Below, in pieces: positions 20,677 to 34,654 of a stretch of 64,000 nucleotides of DNA. The DNA is from Davidsoniella eucalypti (lineage: Eukaryota; Ascomycota; Sordariomycetes; Microascales; Ceratocystidaceae). The notes beneath the pieces were generated by a model that was not told where the DNA came from, did not search any database, and saw only the letters and a program-made list of their open reading frames with translations. The translations under genes were made by a program, and so were the position numbers. Location: contig RMBW01000035.1 of the NCBI GenBank assembly GCA_004009845.1, forward strand, positions 124,001 to 188,000, read 5' to 3'. Positions within the stretch are counted from its first letter, which is position 1, and the number at the start of each line of letters is the position of its first letter.

Positions 20677-23600
20677 AGGGCTTGTTCTTTGAGTTCTTTT
20701 TGGTTGGCCGTGGCTCTCGAACCCTTTCAGCCTTTCTCTTCCTGCACAAAAGACAAAGATCGTGAGCCAAGGCATAAAAAGTTCCAGGCGAGCATGCTAT
20801 ACATGTTTCTAGTTGCCAGTTTTATACACGCTCTTTGTACTTCTTGTACCCCCCCTTCCTTTGCTTCTTTTGGGCGTATCTCTAGGAGCCAAGATTACGC
20901 ATGGTTCTCCTTCGTCCATGCCATGTTTGCCACGCTGTCTACCATCACACCCTCCCTTCTTTTCTTTTTCTTCGTAGTGCTTGTTTTCTATGATCAGACT
21001 CAAGAGATAATGCAAGCCATGTTTTCACATCGCCGACCATTCAAACTTGCCTCACCCCACATCAGCTCTGTTCTGTTGTCTATACATGTATGTATATCAG
21101 TAGGTGTACGTAGGTACATAACAGTATAAATATAGCTGGCTTTCTCGTCCTTGGGGGCAGTGCCAAGAAGCACACTCTGTCTTCTGGCCTGTCCGCGCCT
21201 GTCTGGCACTGTCAGTCAAGTGTTGAACGCTTATTCTTTTCCTTCACTCTCGCATAGATTATACAGGGAGTATCAGAAGAGGGTGTACAACCCAACCTCG
21301 GCTTGTGGATAAATTGCACTACAAATAGGCCCATGTTTATATCTTTTTTCTGCCGACTTTTTACTGCGGACCAAAGCTCGGCCCAGGCTTATTTGCATGT
21401 AGTCTAGTTTTCTCTGCTCTCTCTGGAGACTGCGTAAATGTCACTTGGCTGCCGTTTGAGCAGCCAGCACAAATCATCAAACGTCTTGCAGTTCTCCGCC
21501 AAGGCCATGTCCACAAGTCAGATATACCAAGCCTTCAACCATCTCCGCCTACATGTACTTGTATGCTGCTCCTAGAGTACGGTTGTCTAAACAACCAGGC
21601 CGTGATGCAGACTCAACGGCAGACAGACAATGCTGGCCCATCCATCGACACAGACAAGCCTCGCTCCGACTCGAAGATTGGCAGACGCCCTGTCGGCCTG
21701 TGGTGATTGTGTTACTTTCAGATTGGTGCTGTCGTTTCCTCTTTTGACACCGTTATGGCCATGAAATGCTCTGCTAAGTTCGACGGGCGTTCACCGACCA
21801 CATAAAAAGACCCAATAGGAAGCGTGCATCAGTTTGTCTCTAGAGTTTTGTTGTTTTTTTTCAGCGGGCGATGAGTGGCGCACGGTCAGCCTGAAGAGTA
21901 GAGAAATGTAGGCAAACAAACTATGACTCGTAAAATACAAAATAGCAAGGAAGACACGTCGGCTCGTTCTTGCGGTCTGCCTGGCTAGCTGGCGCCCGGA
22001 GACATATTGGCCCCCGACTTATCAGAGTTGGAGGGGGTGTGGGCTTGTTTTATAGAGCACAGCTATATCACTATGACACATGTTATGCGAAGAAAGCAGC
22101 ATTCGCCGATCTGCTTGGCGTGTTGCGCCATGATCTCCAGTTGGCCCCTAGTTTGTAAGTCTTTTTAGTGTCTGCTCTTATTTTCCTCCGCTCTTTGCAA
22201 CGCCTAGACCTTGGGCTCATTATCCAGTTTCGTTTTTTTTTCTTTTTCTTTTTCTTGCTCTTTTTTCCGTCATTAATCTGGTCCATCTTCGGAACAACGA
22301 ACCGAACAAAATAAAATAAAAACATCTCTTTTTGTGTCCCCCCCCCCGGCTAGCTCAGCATGAACTCGAAATTAACTTCGTTTAGACCCCCATCACTAGC
22401 GTCGTTCGGCATGTATATCGTGAGGTTCGATGTGCCTAGTCTTGCTACTAATAATGGCAGTCTGATCTTAATAAGAGACACTTACATAGGTGAGCTTTGG
22501 CAGTTCTATAAGCAGCTTTGCTTTGTCTTGGCCTTGGCTGCCCAGAAACCACGCTTCATGCCACTGAAAAGATACTGAGAAGTCGAAGCCAAGACAATAA
22601 CAAGCCGGCAACGGCACCGACAGCACCACCATCAGCGAAATAACGTGTTTTTCTTTTTCTTTTTCCTGCGTGCCAAGTCTTGGCTTTGCCCTTCATACGC
22701 TTCAAAGTACAGTCGGCTACCCCCCCATAAATTCTAGCATTGACAGTGTCTAGCACCCGGTATTGCTCCAGCCTCTCTATGCCAAGCCTTTTGGTGTAGT
22801 AGAAACCTTGTATCTATGTGCTTTTTCTTTAGAATGTTCGAGAAAAATCTCTTGGTATGACATCCAGGGGCCTCGTGCAACAATCAGGCTTTTTTTGTCC
22901 TCTTGTTTTGCTGGCATTTTGATGCGTTCGTGTCGTTCGAGGATTCTTTCCCGCGCGGGCGATCAAAGGAAGATGGAGATGGAGATGGCCAGCTCTAGAG
23001 GCACAGTGGAAGGCCATGTATTCTCTACACGAACACTGTAAGAAGTGAAGGGCATCATCGTATATCAACAACCTAACTGACGGGGCACTATCACGGCCCT
23101 CTAATAACGCTAGGGAATCGCCGTGGCATTTGCTGGTTCTTGCCAGCCACTAGGTCATTCTTTGTTCGCCAGTCCCACTACACAGACGTCCCCGATTTCT
23201 CCGACAGCTCGGGCAGTTGGTGTATTTCCTTTTCAAGATAGCCCTCGGGAGATATATACTCCCGCCTTATCAATAACGTTGCAGAATAGCATGTTCCAAC
23301 GGTGCCATCGACAGCTTGCCTGGGATGTCATGGTCCGCATGTGTGGCACTTCGGGCACTCCATCTCAAAATAAAGGCAACCCCTATTTTCCCCAGTGTCT
23401 ACATGTGGACATACATATATACATACAAACTGCCATAAGACAACTTTATTCTAGTTTCTTGTTGTCGAGGGAGATGCAAGTTGCAGAAAGAAGGCTCTCT
23501 CGCGGTTACAGACACCATAAATACGGTTCTCATCCTTGAGATATGTCCTCTTTGGTGTTCTGTCGCTGCCTGGCCTCTCATTTACAGCGAGTATTACATT

Positions 23601-26210
23601 ATATAGACCAAATCTGTCACATAGGCACGTAGTAGTGGCAGCAGGTAGACTCGAAACATCTGTTCATACCTGAAAAGCAACATCATCCAACTACCAGAAC
23701 GTCTCATAGGCTTCCCCTCATCGTTCGCCGATATCCTAGACGGGGGGGGGTCGCTAGGCTTCTACCTGTGTTCGCCTGGTAATAAAACAGAAGAACCCGT
23801 TCCTACACCAACCAGCCTCATTGTATCTGAGACTGCGACGGGGGAGGAAAGGATGTTTTCAGATGGTCCCATATTTCCTTCTTTCTTTCTCGTTCTCAGA
23901 AGGAACACTACACTTACAGGGAGAAAGTTGTATTTTTCTTTTCAAACCTGGAAAGTCGTAGCATATATAGAAACAGTAGCGGGGGAGAGGGGGTGTGGAC
24001 ATTTCTAAACAGTGTTAACTACAGATATGCTCGTTCAAGTATTACATGGACAGTAAGATCGTCCACACAACTCTTTCTTGACCTATATTATCATACAAGT
24101 AAGATATGATCACAGTCTACACCTCTCTTCATGCTGTTCTGTCTCTCGGCTTATATTATAGAGCTGTGAGATATTCAGGTCAAAGGAATTGACCTGGTCG
24201 ATCTCAGAAACGCGGTTTGTTGCAACAAAGAGACAACCAAGGACGGCACCTATATGTAGTCTTCTTCAAGCCGGGCTGCTAATGATCCATCCTTTTTCTA
24301 GTATACAGTACGATATGTGCCATCGTTGTCTCTAATAGCAATGACTTCGAATGACGGACATGAGTACCAAGGCAAGAGCTACTCTTATTTCTCGTCATTT
24401 GGTCTTCTAAAGACATGTCATGACAAACTAACGATGATGTCAATAGAAACTCTGTAACTTGGGGCCCTGTTTTGTCTTCTCTCGTTCATTACTCTGTGGA
24501 TCGCTTTGATGTCAGGCATTATACATATATATATACCAGTATGAACATGCTTCAGTACTACTATAGTCCTACCCTATAACACTCAAGTCTTGGTAAAAAG
24601 TCTGCAATGCTTAAACTTTCACAAACGAACCTATTCAAATAAAAATAAACATAGAAACCAGAATAACTATCATTCTATTTTCATAGTCAGGTAAAAATCT
24701 CCAATATGGGAAAAGCAAAACTCAATATATACTAGGGTCTTAATGTACGTGCTATTGCTGCTGTCAGATAAGGGGGAGGACATTGACTAGCAGCATCCAT
24801 AATATGATCTTGAAACTAGATAAGCTATTCTGCCTACCAGTGAAGTGCCAAACAAAAATAATAGAAAAGACAACTGTCTCGACATTTTATAGCATGTCGA
24901 TTATAGTGTCATACTTGGCACAAATCTATCTTTAACCCAACTTGTTTCTTATGCTGTCTTCTTTTCTTTTCGAGCATGAATTATCTCCGCTTTCTGATGA
25001 TGACACAGACGCTGCACAAGAACTCAAATCGACAGCTTATTCATCATGGGAAACAGCTTACAGTAGCTCGTCTGCGGTTCATTGGGCTTAGTCACCCTAA
25101 CCTACGGACATTAGTGTCTTACACAAAGGAATAAGCAAGCCCTGTTATTTTTGTACCTGGAGAATCATAAACGAACGCACGTGTTGACGATTTATTTTTC
25201 CTAACAACCAAGCAATAGGTAGTATCTTACTTCTCCTATAGCACTTTGCACTATAGAAACGCCTCAGTGGCTATGCTATGGAAATAATATTTTACGAGCT
25301 CAGCATCGAAACTCAAGAAACTATAGATTAAATTCGTCATTTATATAGATTTTCTTGTTCTTTTTTTTTCCATCGCCGTAAAGTGGGAGTGGCAGAAGCT
25401 GACTTTGACAAGGCCGTGATCTCTCGCCTCCCACATCAGCCCGCATAATGTAACTCTGAGAGGTATACCAGGCAGTAGCATTTCATATAGCATTGGAGTC
25501 ATGATGCTTATTCCATACTCTGTCATTCCCTACAGATAGCCAAGTCTCCAAACATCTCAGATGTATTGATTTGAAGGATAGACGTAGGACTATCGAAGTA
25601 AGTATCGAAACAAATGCCTGAATATAGAACACCCCGGATATCCAACTACTATATATAGCTCTATAGTATGATTGGTTGCCATCCTGCGTATCATTTGTTG
25701 TCCCGCTAAGTTTCTGTTGTGCTTACGGAGAGACTTATAACGTTGCTAATCATGTATATGCGGTATGATTAGGATCGGCTTGTGTGTAGTAGTATCGTAG
25801 TCCTAACCCTTATGGCAACCCTAGTCGCTGGTGCTGTAGCCGCGCTGCGCGACAGTTTCTTTCTATTTTCTACCTATGACATGTATCATAGATGATATCA
25901 CAGTTGTCAATCATCGCGCGCGCTTATCAGCATGAACGAAAATGAAGATAAAAAACAACTAGGCCTACAGACTAATAGACGAACTCCGGCATTCCACAAA
26001 TTGCATATCTCATGTAAATGCTTGATACGGCAATGGAACCAAAAATGTCTTGATAATGTGACAACGAAAGTTAAAATGAGTCAAGTGCAAACAGATATCT
26101 TCCATTTCTACTCTGGTCCGAGTGACAAATATTGTTTTTTCTTCAATGCTACTAGGATCTTCAACCTAAAAACCGACATCACAAAAAGTAAACAAATATC
26201 AAGGAAGATA

Positions 26211-26266
26211 CTCGTGCAACGCCCCACAATATTGATAGAATATAATATTGTGGGGCGTTGCACGAG
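26211..26266. repeat. perfect 23-bp inverted repeat (hairpin) with 10-nt loop
   Basis: The left arm 26211-26233 starts CTCGTGCAACGCCCCAC and ends AATATT. The right arm 26244-26266 is its exact reverse complement. The loop GATAGAATAT occupies 26234-26243. After one mismatch a few further bases can pair on each side. The arms are GC-rich at the outer half, unlike the surrounding DNA. No gene overlaps it. It could be a minimal foldback or MITE-like remnant, or a structured small-RNA precursor. Confidence 0.95.
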
Positions 26267-29200
26267 CATTATCATCTCTTTCTACAACATTGTCGGACAT
26301 CGTGGTTGCAATGGTGAGGTAGTTGCCACTCTCAGGTGATGATAACGATCCGAAGATAATATCATTGTTCCTGTTTTTATCGAGTCCATTCGTTTTTAAC
26401 CCTACGTACATCATAACCCTACCTACCGAAAATAAAGAATTAAACTGACTACTTATTGTTCATGATGTGCCGTTAGTAAAATGTATGCCTCGCCCCGATG
26501 ATAGATAAACGACAAATACTAGATATATGCGGTCTCTATATATATGTTGTCCCAATATACAGATAGGGAAAAGCGTCAGACGTTACAAGCATCTTTTAAG
26601 AGGATAGGAGAGGATAGGATGGAGGCGCGTAAATGGTGTCTGGAGAATGATACATCGCCGGTTAGGATGAATCTCGCCTTGTTTTGAGAAAATGGCTAGT
26701 TGTCCAAGAACATAACTAGTTCACAATAATCACTAATAAAACGAGCCCTTATATGCGCAATAAACAAGCCACAGTGACAGGGCTTTATGTATCTGTATAT
26801 GTACGTACAGATAGGCGAGGACCAACAAGATACTGTATTATTGCTTTGACTACTACTGCATGTCAGCAGATGTGAGGAAAATCTTGATTTCAGGATACCA
26901 AAAATACGTATGTGTGTACATATATGTATATATGTAGAAGCAATGTGTATATGATTGCGCATTTGCGTCAAAATCTAAGGCGTTGCCTGACGTGAGGGTA
27001 TTGCCGCCAAGAGGCTAGTCATGTCTATCCATGGATAGATAGGCTGCACTTTCCATCCTCATTCTTTCCATTAGTTCCGGGTCTACATGTTAATGATATA
27101 CACCATGCGAGGCAGATTTCTAACCAACGTTGGCCAAGATATGGATAGGATCTGGATAGATACCCTCACCTCAGCCTTCCCTCACATGCAAGGTCCGGCG
27201 ATGGGTCTATCAGGGATGATAATTATAGGAAGAAGGAAGACTAAGTTATGGTGTGCGGTCTGGTACCAAGCCCGTAAATACCGACAGAAAAACAATTGCC
27301 GGTCTGACATAAAAGTTTGTCGTCAAATGCAGGTTTGATATGCCTTCACACTGAGCTTTGAAGACGGAGATGCTGGCGAGCCCAGACATGGCCGTTCGTA
27401 TTTCTCTACATGAGTCGAGACTAGAAAACGAGAGAAGAATGGGCGTCTTGAGGCCACCGGTGGTAGGGTGTGTCTTCACCTACATATTTTCTCTTTTCCA
27501 ATATGGAATATGGTCCCCACGAAAGAGAATATAAAGACAGATTGCACGTAAAAATGTATAGTTTGTAATGACCTGTAATATGCGACAAAACATCCATGGA
27601 TACGCTTGGAGAAATGCTTCTTCCCATAGGTTTTTTTTTTTCCTCACATCTGCATCTTTTAGCAGCACACGAACAAGCTTTTGGGACAAGTTGTTTCCAA
27701 AAGAGGAACTACACCTGTGACAACTCTTGGTATTCTGTGCAGGATTGCTTTCTTTCTTCTCTGATTTTTGCTAGAGCGGCCGCTAATCACAGGCGTCTCT
27801 GTCGGTCTCACCTCCATGATTGGACTGTTCCCGAGAGAGCAAACAGGGCGTGTTTCTGTTATAATTTATGCCACACCATACAGTAGCGTGAAATTGGCCA
27901 CGGCAGTGATAGTAGTAGTGGGTGCTACTCATAACAAAGAAACCGAGTTGTATAAAACAACATGGAAAAATGCTACCTCGTCACGCCGAGAAAACAAAGA
28001 AAATGTATTGTTTAATCAAGGAACTTCTACTGTTGTTTCAAAGCGTCTACATGTGTGGTGTCTATTGTACCTTTACGCATGTAAGAAAGCCATCGAATAT
28101 CTGCATGGCGAGTGTCAGTTGTTTGGAAATTTGCCACTTGATGCTACTTGATACTACTTCATCAGCACGGCTATCATACAAAAACAGTAGAATCAGCTCA
28201 TATCTGTACGCTCGATGGGACATCTGCACCTGGCCTGCATTATGGACTTTTGTTTTGCGTTCCGCATGCCACCACACAGCCAAGCCAAACTGTCAGCTTG
28301 GGACATTTTCATGTACATGTACACTCTTTTTAGGGCGGTCAGTAGGCTGAAAGGATGAGTGAGAGATCGGCTAATTTTGCTTTCTGTCGCTGGATCTCTT
28401 CAGCGTTGTATATGGTTGTGAGAGTCGAGCCATGCTAGGCTTCTAGACTCCTATCGTGAGAGTCTACAGAGCCTAAAGTTGCATATTGCCAGCGATTCCA
28501 TACCTATGGCCCCCTGCCTATCTACTATATCATGTCCACAATACATATATATAGTCATAACGGTAATAGTTTAATGGTAGTATCAGGCATAGTTTGAAGT
28601 ATACGGATGACCTTGCGGTTTGCATGAACTCTCAGAAGCGGAGAAAGGCGGAGAATGAAGCCCGCTCTATGTATATTCCCGCGAGCAGTCGTACAGAAAG
28701 ACGGGAAAACAAATGCCGATAGAATTGCCGCTGATAGTAAGCAAGATTAAAGCCTAGACTCGGATCATTGTAGCTTATATACATCATGAAACTGGGGGAC
28801 ATCAAGGCACGGTGTAATAACATCATTTTGCGTACGAACAGTTCGTTTAGAAACCACGTTTTTTTCGATTCATTGATATCAAGAAAAACAAAGATGGAGC
28901 AATCAGGACTTATAGGAGCGCCCCGGAATATCAGAGTTGACATCGCAAGCAAAGCAAAGCAGACAAGCAGAAGACTCTGCTTAGTTTCAGTTTGTTTAAG
29001 AGTAAGGTAATACGGCGAGCACATTACTCGAATAGGAAGATCAACAGAACACATCCATCAATGTATCGAGGCTGAGCAAGGCCAAAGCTCGTGATATCTG
29101 ATACGGGAACTGTGACTTAAAACTATGACTTGCAACCGTAGCTAGGACTGAGGAAATATGTATACACAAAGATCGCCATGGACGGTTTGGATGGCACATG

Positions 29201-32200
29201 TCCATGTCTACTGTAGTTCCTTGGTGCTTAACTCCTTCAGGGTTACTAGATACACTACCAAGCGCTAGATCGGGGATCGAGATTTTTCCAGTTCCACATG
29301 ACAGACAAAAGCCATATCACACCACCATGGTATACCCAAGAACCAAGAAAAAAACAACCCGAGATAGGGCGACAGCGATAGATTGTGCTTTACCATATCG
29401 TTGGGGGCCTAAATCAAGGCATAGTGACTTACGTGGTGGCCCTTTTGTCCAGTGGTTGTCTTACGCAAGAGCCGAGTCAAGGTGCGCAAATTCTATGTTG
29501 GCTGCTATTACTACTCTGTTGCTGTAAAATAAGCCGGCCTACAACGTGCAGCGCCTATTACATGTAAATCCGACCTAGGCGTGCTGTTTTCCCACCTGGC
29601 AGCCTCACTCTCAGATTATGCGGAAATGCTCCAATGTTACACTCCGCATACATACAGTCTCAACAGCACGGCAAACATCTCGTATAATCTGATCGGAGTA
29701 ATTTCAACCAATGTGTATCTGTTCGTCAGTATAGAAGCCACCGATGTTTTGGTGCCAGCACTGGCTAGGCATGGAAGAGGCCGAAAAGAAAAGGCACGGA
29801 TTTTGGCTACTACACAAGACCTACTATAAGAACGATATCGATACGACACTAAAGAAACCGAGCATGGTTTCATCCGTGGGATGTGGGATGGGTTCTCTTT
29901 GCTAGAAGGCCCAAACGCTGACACCTAGAGACACGCCCAATATGGAGTGCTGAATAAGGAGAGAGAGAGGACAAAAAAGACCCAAAGATAGGGCTGTAGA
30001 ATCGGTTTCAAAGTGCCATTCCAAGCCGCAACTTTGGGGCCTCGCTGCTAGAAAGAGCTGCTCTATACATGAAAGTTAGAGTGGTCTCTTGCGAGCTAAG
30101 GAAAGACTAGAGCACATCAGTGAGCTTGACTGCATGGCCTAGTTGACTAGACCATTGTACATAGCCTTGATCACCACATGTGCATTCCTGTCTGATAGTG
30201 AGTAGGCCTTGCATATTTGCCAATGCCAGTGCGCCTAATTCACATCCAAGCGCTGGCTTCGCTTTTGTTATTCATTGGTATGGTGTCAGGGAAGTACATG
30301 TAGAAAAGACAACACGAGGTACAAGGTAAGCAGCGTCAAATCAGGCGTCTAGGCTCAGGGGGGCGGCTTTAGCGGTAGTTCACCTTAATAGTAGTTAGCA
30401 TAGTGACAATGAGTTATAGTATGAAGTGCTAAGAAACAGCCCCTTTACCATGTATTTCTGGATGTTGTTTTTCTGTCTTCTACCACCCCTCCCCCGCTGT
30501 AAGCAGACACTGCAAATAGTTATACACTGCTACTGTATCGGATCTCGGAATCTTAGACGAGCCCGGGACGGGCATTTGGCTGCAAACCCTTCCCCAAAAG
30601 AGAAACAAGTAGGGCAAACGATGACCGCGCTCGGATCTCTTTGGGACTTGGCTACTTCTTTTTTTTTCGATGGGCTAAGTGAAAGCCAGGCCTGCTTAGT
30701 TTCTTTTTGTCTGGCTACATTACATGTATGTTCTCATTGCTGCTATTTGGAAATAAATAGGCCTTTTGAGCTTCAGCACCGCACGGAAAATAAGCAACGC
30801 AGACATTTGCACTATAGGCAGCACATAATATTTCATGGGCCAAGTACCCTTCTGAAGTTGAAAAGCCCGATAAATGCTTGTATAAAAACAAACTGGTAGT
30901 ATGGGACCCATTTCGTGATGTGGGTGGCTTTCTTGAACTAAAATAAGTAAACAAAGTAATCAAGGATGTATACATATATATGCATGCTGTGATTTGCCTC
31001 AGTAAGCTGTAGAAGAAGAACTGTTATAATACGAGTAACAACAGCTTTAGCAAAACCATATCATCAATATATCACGTGCCACATTACATAATTAAGGTTT
31101 TCTAGATAGCAGCGAACGTCGTAGGGCCCCTGCAACTGCCCGTTTTTTTTTAAGATATCCTATTTGATGCCACCGATTTCATCATATCGTTCCTGCATAT
31201 TCTACCGGGGGAATCTCCATCGACCTCCGCTCTGTCTTTGTCAACATCACCGAGGATTTCAGATTCATCTGTTGGCCTAGCTTCAGACTAGACCCAGTAC
31301 TTGGGCAAACAGTCTCTATCACTAGAGGCACAGATGCATCTCCGGCGTCATAGAGTGCGGCTAGCAGTGCAATTCTATTGACGTTTAAGCCATTCTTCAT
31401 GAGACATGCCCCAGCGAAACAGATATAGAGGTTGATATTTGAGAACTACAAAACGTTGCATATCAAGTCTAGTCTTAGTTACCTACATTGGCATCCATTG
31501 GTTTATCTTCTTTTTCCACTACAGTAAAGCCACTACCAAAGCCATAGGGTAGCTTGATAAGGGCCAATAGAAGGTTATCAAGCCCAAGTTATTACATACG
31601 TGTCTCACTTTAGAAAGCCAAACTATCTTGCTGGTGATTATCAGAGTTGGCCGTGTTGCAACTGTTAGCTTCTCTACCTCTCGAGCCCCCTTTCAAAGAT
31701 CCTTCTCTTCCCAGCAGTTTGTCTTAACATATGTCACATATGTACATACATGTATGTACTCAAAATGAACCAGAGCTTTGGGCCCTTGTTGGCATAGTGG
31801 CTATGACAAAGCAGGTAAACCGCAGTTAGGCAAAGCCAATGCAAGCTGGGCTGGTCAGACATCATACAATCAACCGCTATTTACCCGACATCGTCATGAA
31901 ATTTAGACATTTACGTAGACTCGGCATTATGCACATACAACTTACTTTCCATACATCACAATACTACAATTACTCTATGGTGACAAGCCCAAGTAAGGTG
32001 TATCCGTCTATATTAGTATGTACTAGTGCATGACGAAATAGACCTATCACTAGAATCTCCAAACTATAGCGTGACATTTACGCAGGAGATCGTCCCATGG
32101 CAAGAACCCTTGGCCTTTTCTAGACGTTACATGACGGGCATTTTATGTTTGTCTTTCTCAACTTATTTATCATATCCATCCATAAGCAAGAAACTAAATA

Positions 32201-34235
32201 CCAAGCACGAAAACGAGAAAAATACGTAAAGCAATGTCTGCCTATGAGTCTCTGATACTATGGACTAGTCCAGTCTAGCCGTGGTTTAGCCGGACTCCGA
32301 GAAGGAACAAGACACTCGCATGGTCTTGGTCGATTTGTGCGTCCTTTTGATAGACAGCACAAGAACAAACGTTTGACTAGTCGCTCTAGTTGTCCGCAAA
32401 CTACCGGAGAGGTCCGAGATCTGAGATCTACAGGCCTCTGCATCCAGACAAGCAAAAGAAACAACAAGAAGACAGCAAAATTACACAGCCCGACTCGCCC
32501 GTGACCGATGGCCCAAGATTAGCTTTATCTGGGCTGCATTGCAATGGTGCGTCCCGGGCCCTTGCTAGCGTGTTTCTAGGCCATGTTTACAGAGCATGAG
32601 GAGAAGATCGTCTTATCAGCAAGTCCTTCCTGGTATCCGAAGGTAGGCCATCCATTAGTTCTCATCGAATTTAGTGTCTTGGTGTCCGACGATCCATTTC
32701 CAGGGAAAAGACAGATCGGAGACTAGGCAGAACTATAACAGGAAGCTAGAAGAAACCCTCAGGAGAGACTAGGCGGAAAGAAAGAGATATTTGTACAAAA
32801 ATAGTGTCATGGCTAATCTTGGATATTTATGAAGACGATGAAACTAGTTTAGTTTATAGTTGCAAGCACAACTTGAACCATTATTACATTATGGAGATGA
32901 CATCTCCAGTAGCACGATAATGTACAGGCTAATCAGCATATACAGCAGGTTTTCATAAAAATAAGGTATGTCCTTTCTCGCACGTCCATCATGTCAAGAT
33001 GCATAAAACATCGGCACCAACCCTGCCCGGTCTTTCAATAGAAGCTCCATGGAATATTTGTAGAAGGAAAGGCGAGGCGAGAACGCAATGATGAAAATGA
33101 ACAAGAAAGAGACAAAGTCTACAAGGTAAAGATTTTTCTTTGAAAGACCAAAACGGTCAAAGCACAGCAGGCGGAGAACAACGTGATTGGCAGCCGTTGA
33201 CGACGGTCTGACTGCTGACTGGATGGGGGGGTGTATCGCTATCTTTCTTGTCTTTGCCTAACCTGTATACACTTTCTTTCTTTTTAATATCTTCTCCTTG
33301 AAATTGTTCGTGCGTCGGATGCCCAGCCGAGTTTTGGCCTCCTCCAAAGTAAGAATCCAAGAAAAGACAAGAGAAGAAAAGAAAACCACTAGACACATTG
33401 GAAAAAGAAAGCAAAAATTCCAACGAAATCAAATCGAATGACATGAAGCACGCTAGTAGGGATCTTTGACATGTTAATTACTAGTGCTCTCTCTTATTCT
33501 TGGAACAAAAGAGACTGAAGTGACAAGGCAAGGTCAAGCATATATCCCAATATACAATGGGTTGCATGTAAGAGCTATTCTATTCTTACTATTAGTTCGT
33601 TTATTTTGCTGGCTCCACTGATAATCTCGGAATGTGGATAGATTAAGTCAAAAGGCAAGAAACATGGCATGATGACAAGGTTTGGGCGTGCTTAAACTCC
33701 AGGCAAGACTGCCGAAAAAGATGAGCTGAGGGAAGTGGGAAGATAGATCTTGCATAAACATAAACCCCCCTTCCTTCATATTCGGCATACGACATGACAG
33801 TATCTGTAGGTTCTGTTTTTATGCTCGCTAGGCTGCAATTTATCAGAGAAACAGACAACAAGAACAAAAAGTGCTTTACATCCAGAACGACCGTAACGGC
33901 GATGATTTGCCACTCAATGTAAGAATGCCAGTATTTAGAGTCAAGACGGCCCGCTATGGGTCAGCATCTTATGCTATGTATGTTTTGTTATTAGCGAGTA
34001 CATGTAGATCTACAGCCTATTTTGCTGCCTCGTAAATCTCGGCATGAAGTTGACTATATAAAAAAAAACTTTTTATTTTATTGGTTTCCCGCGCGCGGTT
34101 CGTAGGCCAAGAATGAGAAAATATATATTACTTAGGACGAGATGTTGTCATGTTTGAAGAACCTTTGCAAAGAAGGAAGAGAATAGGCCAGCAATCAGTC
34201 TTGTCACTACTTGTTATAAGAGAAAAGAAACCATA
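26267..34235. other. gene desert, second part
   Basis: No protein-coding gene recognised. TACATGTA occurs at 28314, 29559, 30295, 30721, 31747 and 33999. The copy at 31747 sits inside a perfect 18-bp palindrome, GTACATACATGTATGTAC (31742-31759). A tRNA A-box-like word (TAGTTTAATGGTA, about 28,567) has no matching B box or cloverleaf. No transposon landmark is seen. Confidence 0.5.
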
Positions 34236-34256
34236 CCCCCCCCCCCCCCCCCCCCC
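34236..34256 (+). repeat. poly-C tract, 21 nt
   Basis: Uninterrupted run of 21 cytosines on the plus strand, the first of two such tracts within 420 bp. Confidence 0.97.
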
Positions 34257-34626
34257 TCCCCAAACAAATCTTCATAGCCCATATGAACATCAAGTTCAAA
34301 GCGGCTTGTCTTCTTCTGACAGGGACGGCAGATACACCCCCTATATTGAACGATATGACGCCCGTTACCCCAGTCGAAATCTCATATCATCAACCGCCAA
34401 AAGTCAAGTCAAAATACGGCCCTGTACATGTAGATATATAGTAACAAGGTCTAGTCTAGTCTTTGAAGGCTAGTGTACCAACTGACCTTAGTCTTTGGTC
34501 TGATCTGGCTGATATATCTGAAAGGACTCAATATCCACATCTCAGTTCCGATATCAGAGAAATAGAGGCCATGGTCTGTTCAACTACCAGACTATGGGCA
34601 TAGTTCCATTGAGAGAGTTAACAGCA

Positions 34627-34654
34627 CCCCCCCCCCCCCCCCCCCCCCCCCCCC
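34627..34654 (+). repeat. poly-C tract, 28 nt
   Basis: Uninterrupted run of 28 cytosines, on the same strand as the 21-nt tract 370 bp upstream. Long C/G homopolymers are uncommon in fungal DNA and can form G-quadruplex or i-motif structures. Confidence 0.97.

Larger units (their letters stand above)
18955..26210. other. gene desert, left part
   Basis: No protein-coding gene recognised. The longest open frame (20548-21129) is low-complexity and crosses a GACA microsatellite. Contents seen: the GAGACAA heptamer repeat, the GACA/GACTTT repeat, a T5C-type pyrimidine tract (22233-22257), C10 at 22338-22347, G9 at 23742-23750, and TACATGTA at 21083 and 21550. An alternating CG run lies near 25,916. 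No transposon relic was recognised. Confidence 0.5.

Noticed and set aside
20700..20740. minus-strand B-box-like GGGTTCGAGAGCC
   Set aside because: The T stem does not pair and no tRNA body is visible around it.
20548..21129. 193-codon open frame in the desert
   Set aside because: It runs through a GACA/GACTTT microsatellite, has no domain-like pattern and no supporting start context.
28558..28640. tRNA-like A box (TAGTTTAATGGTA)
   Set aside because: No B box or cloverleaf follows at a workable distance, and the acceptor ends do not pair.
28632..29054. 140-codon minus-strand open frame
   Set aside because: Composition looks fortuitous, with no recognisable motif, and neighbouring frames give similar lengths.
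29440..29500. tRNA-like string CCAGTGGTTGTCTTACGC
   Set aside because: No GGTTCRANNCC B box and no acceptor pairing.
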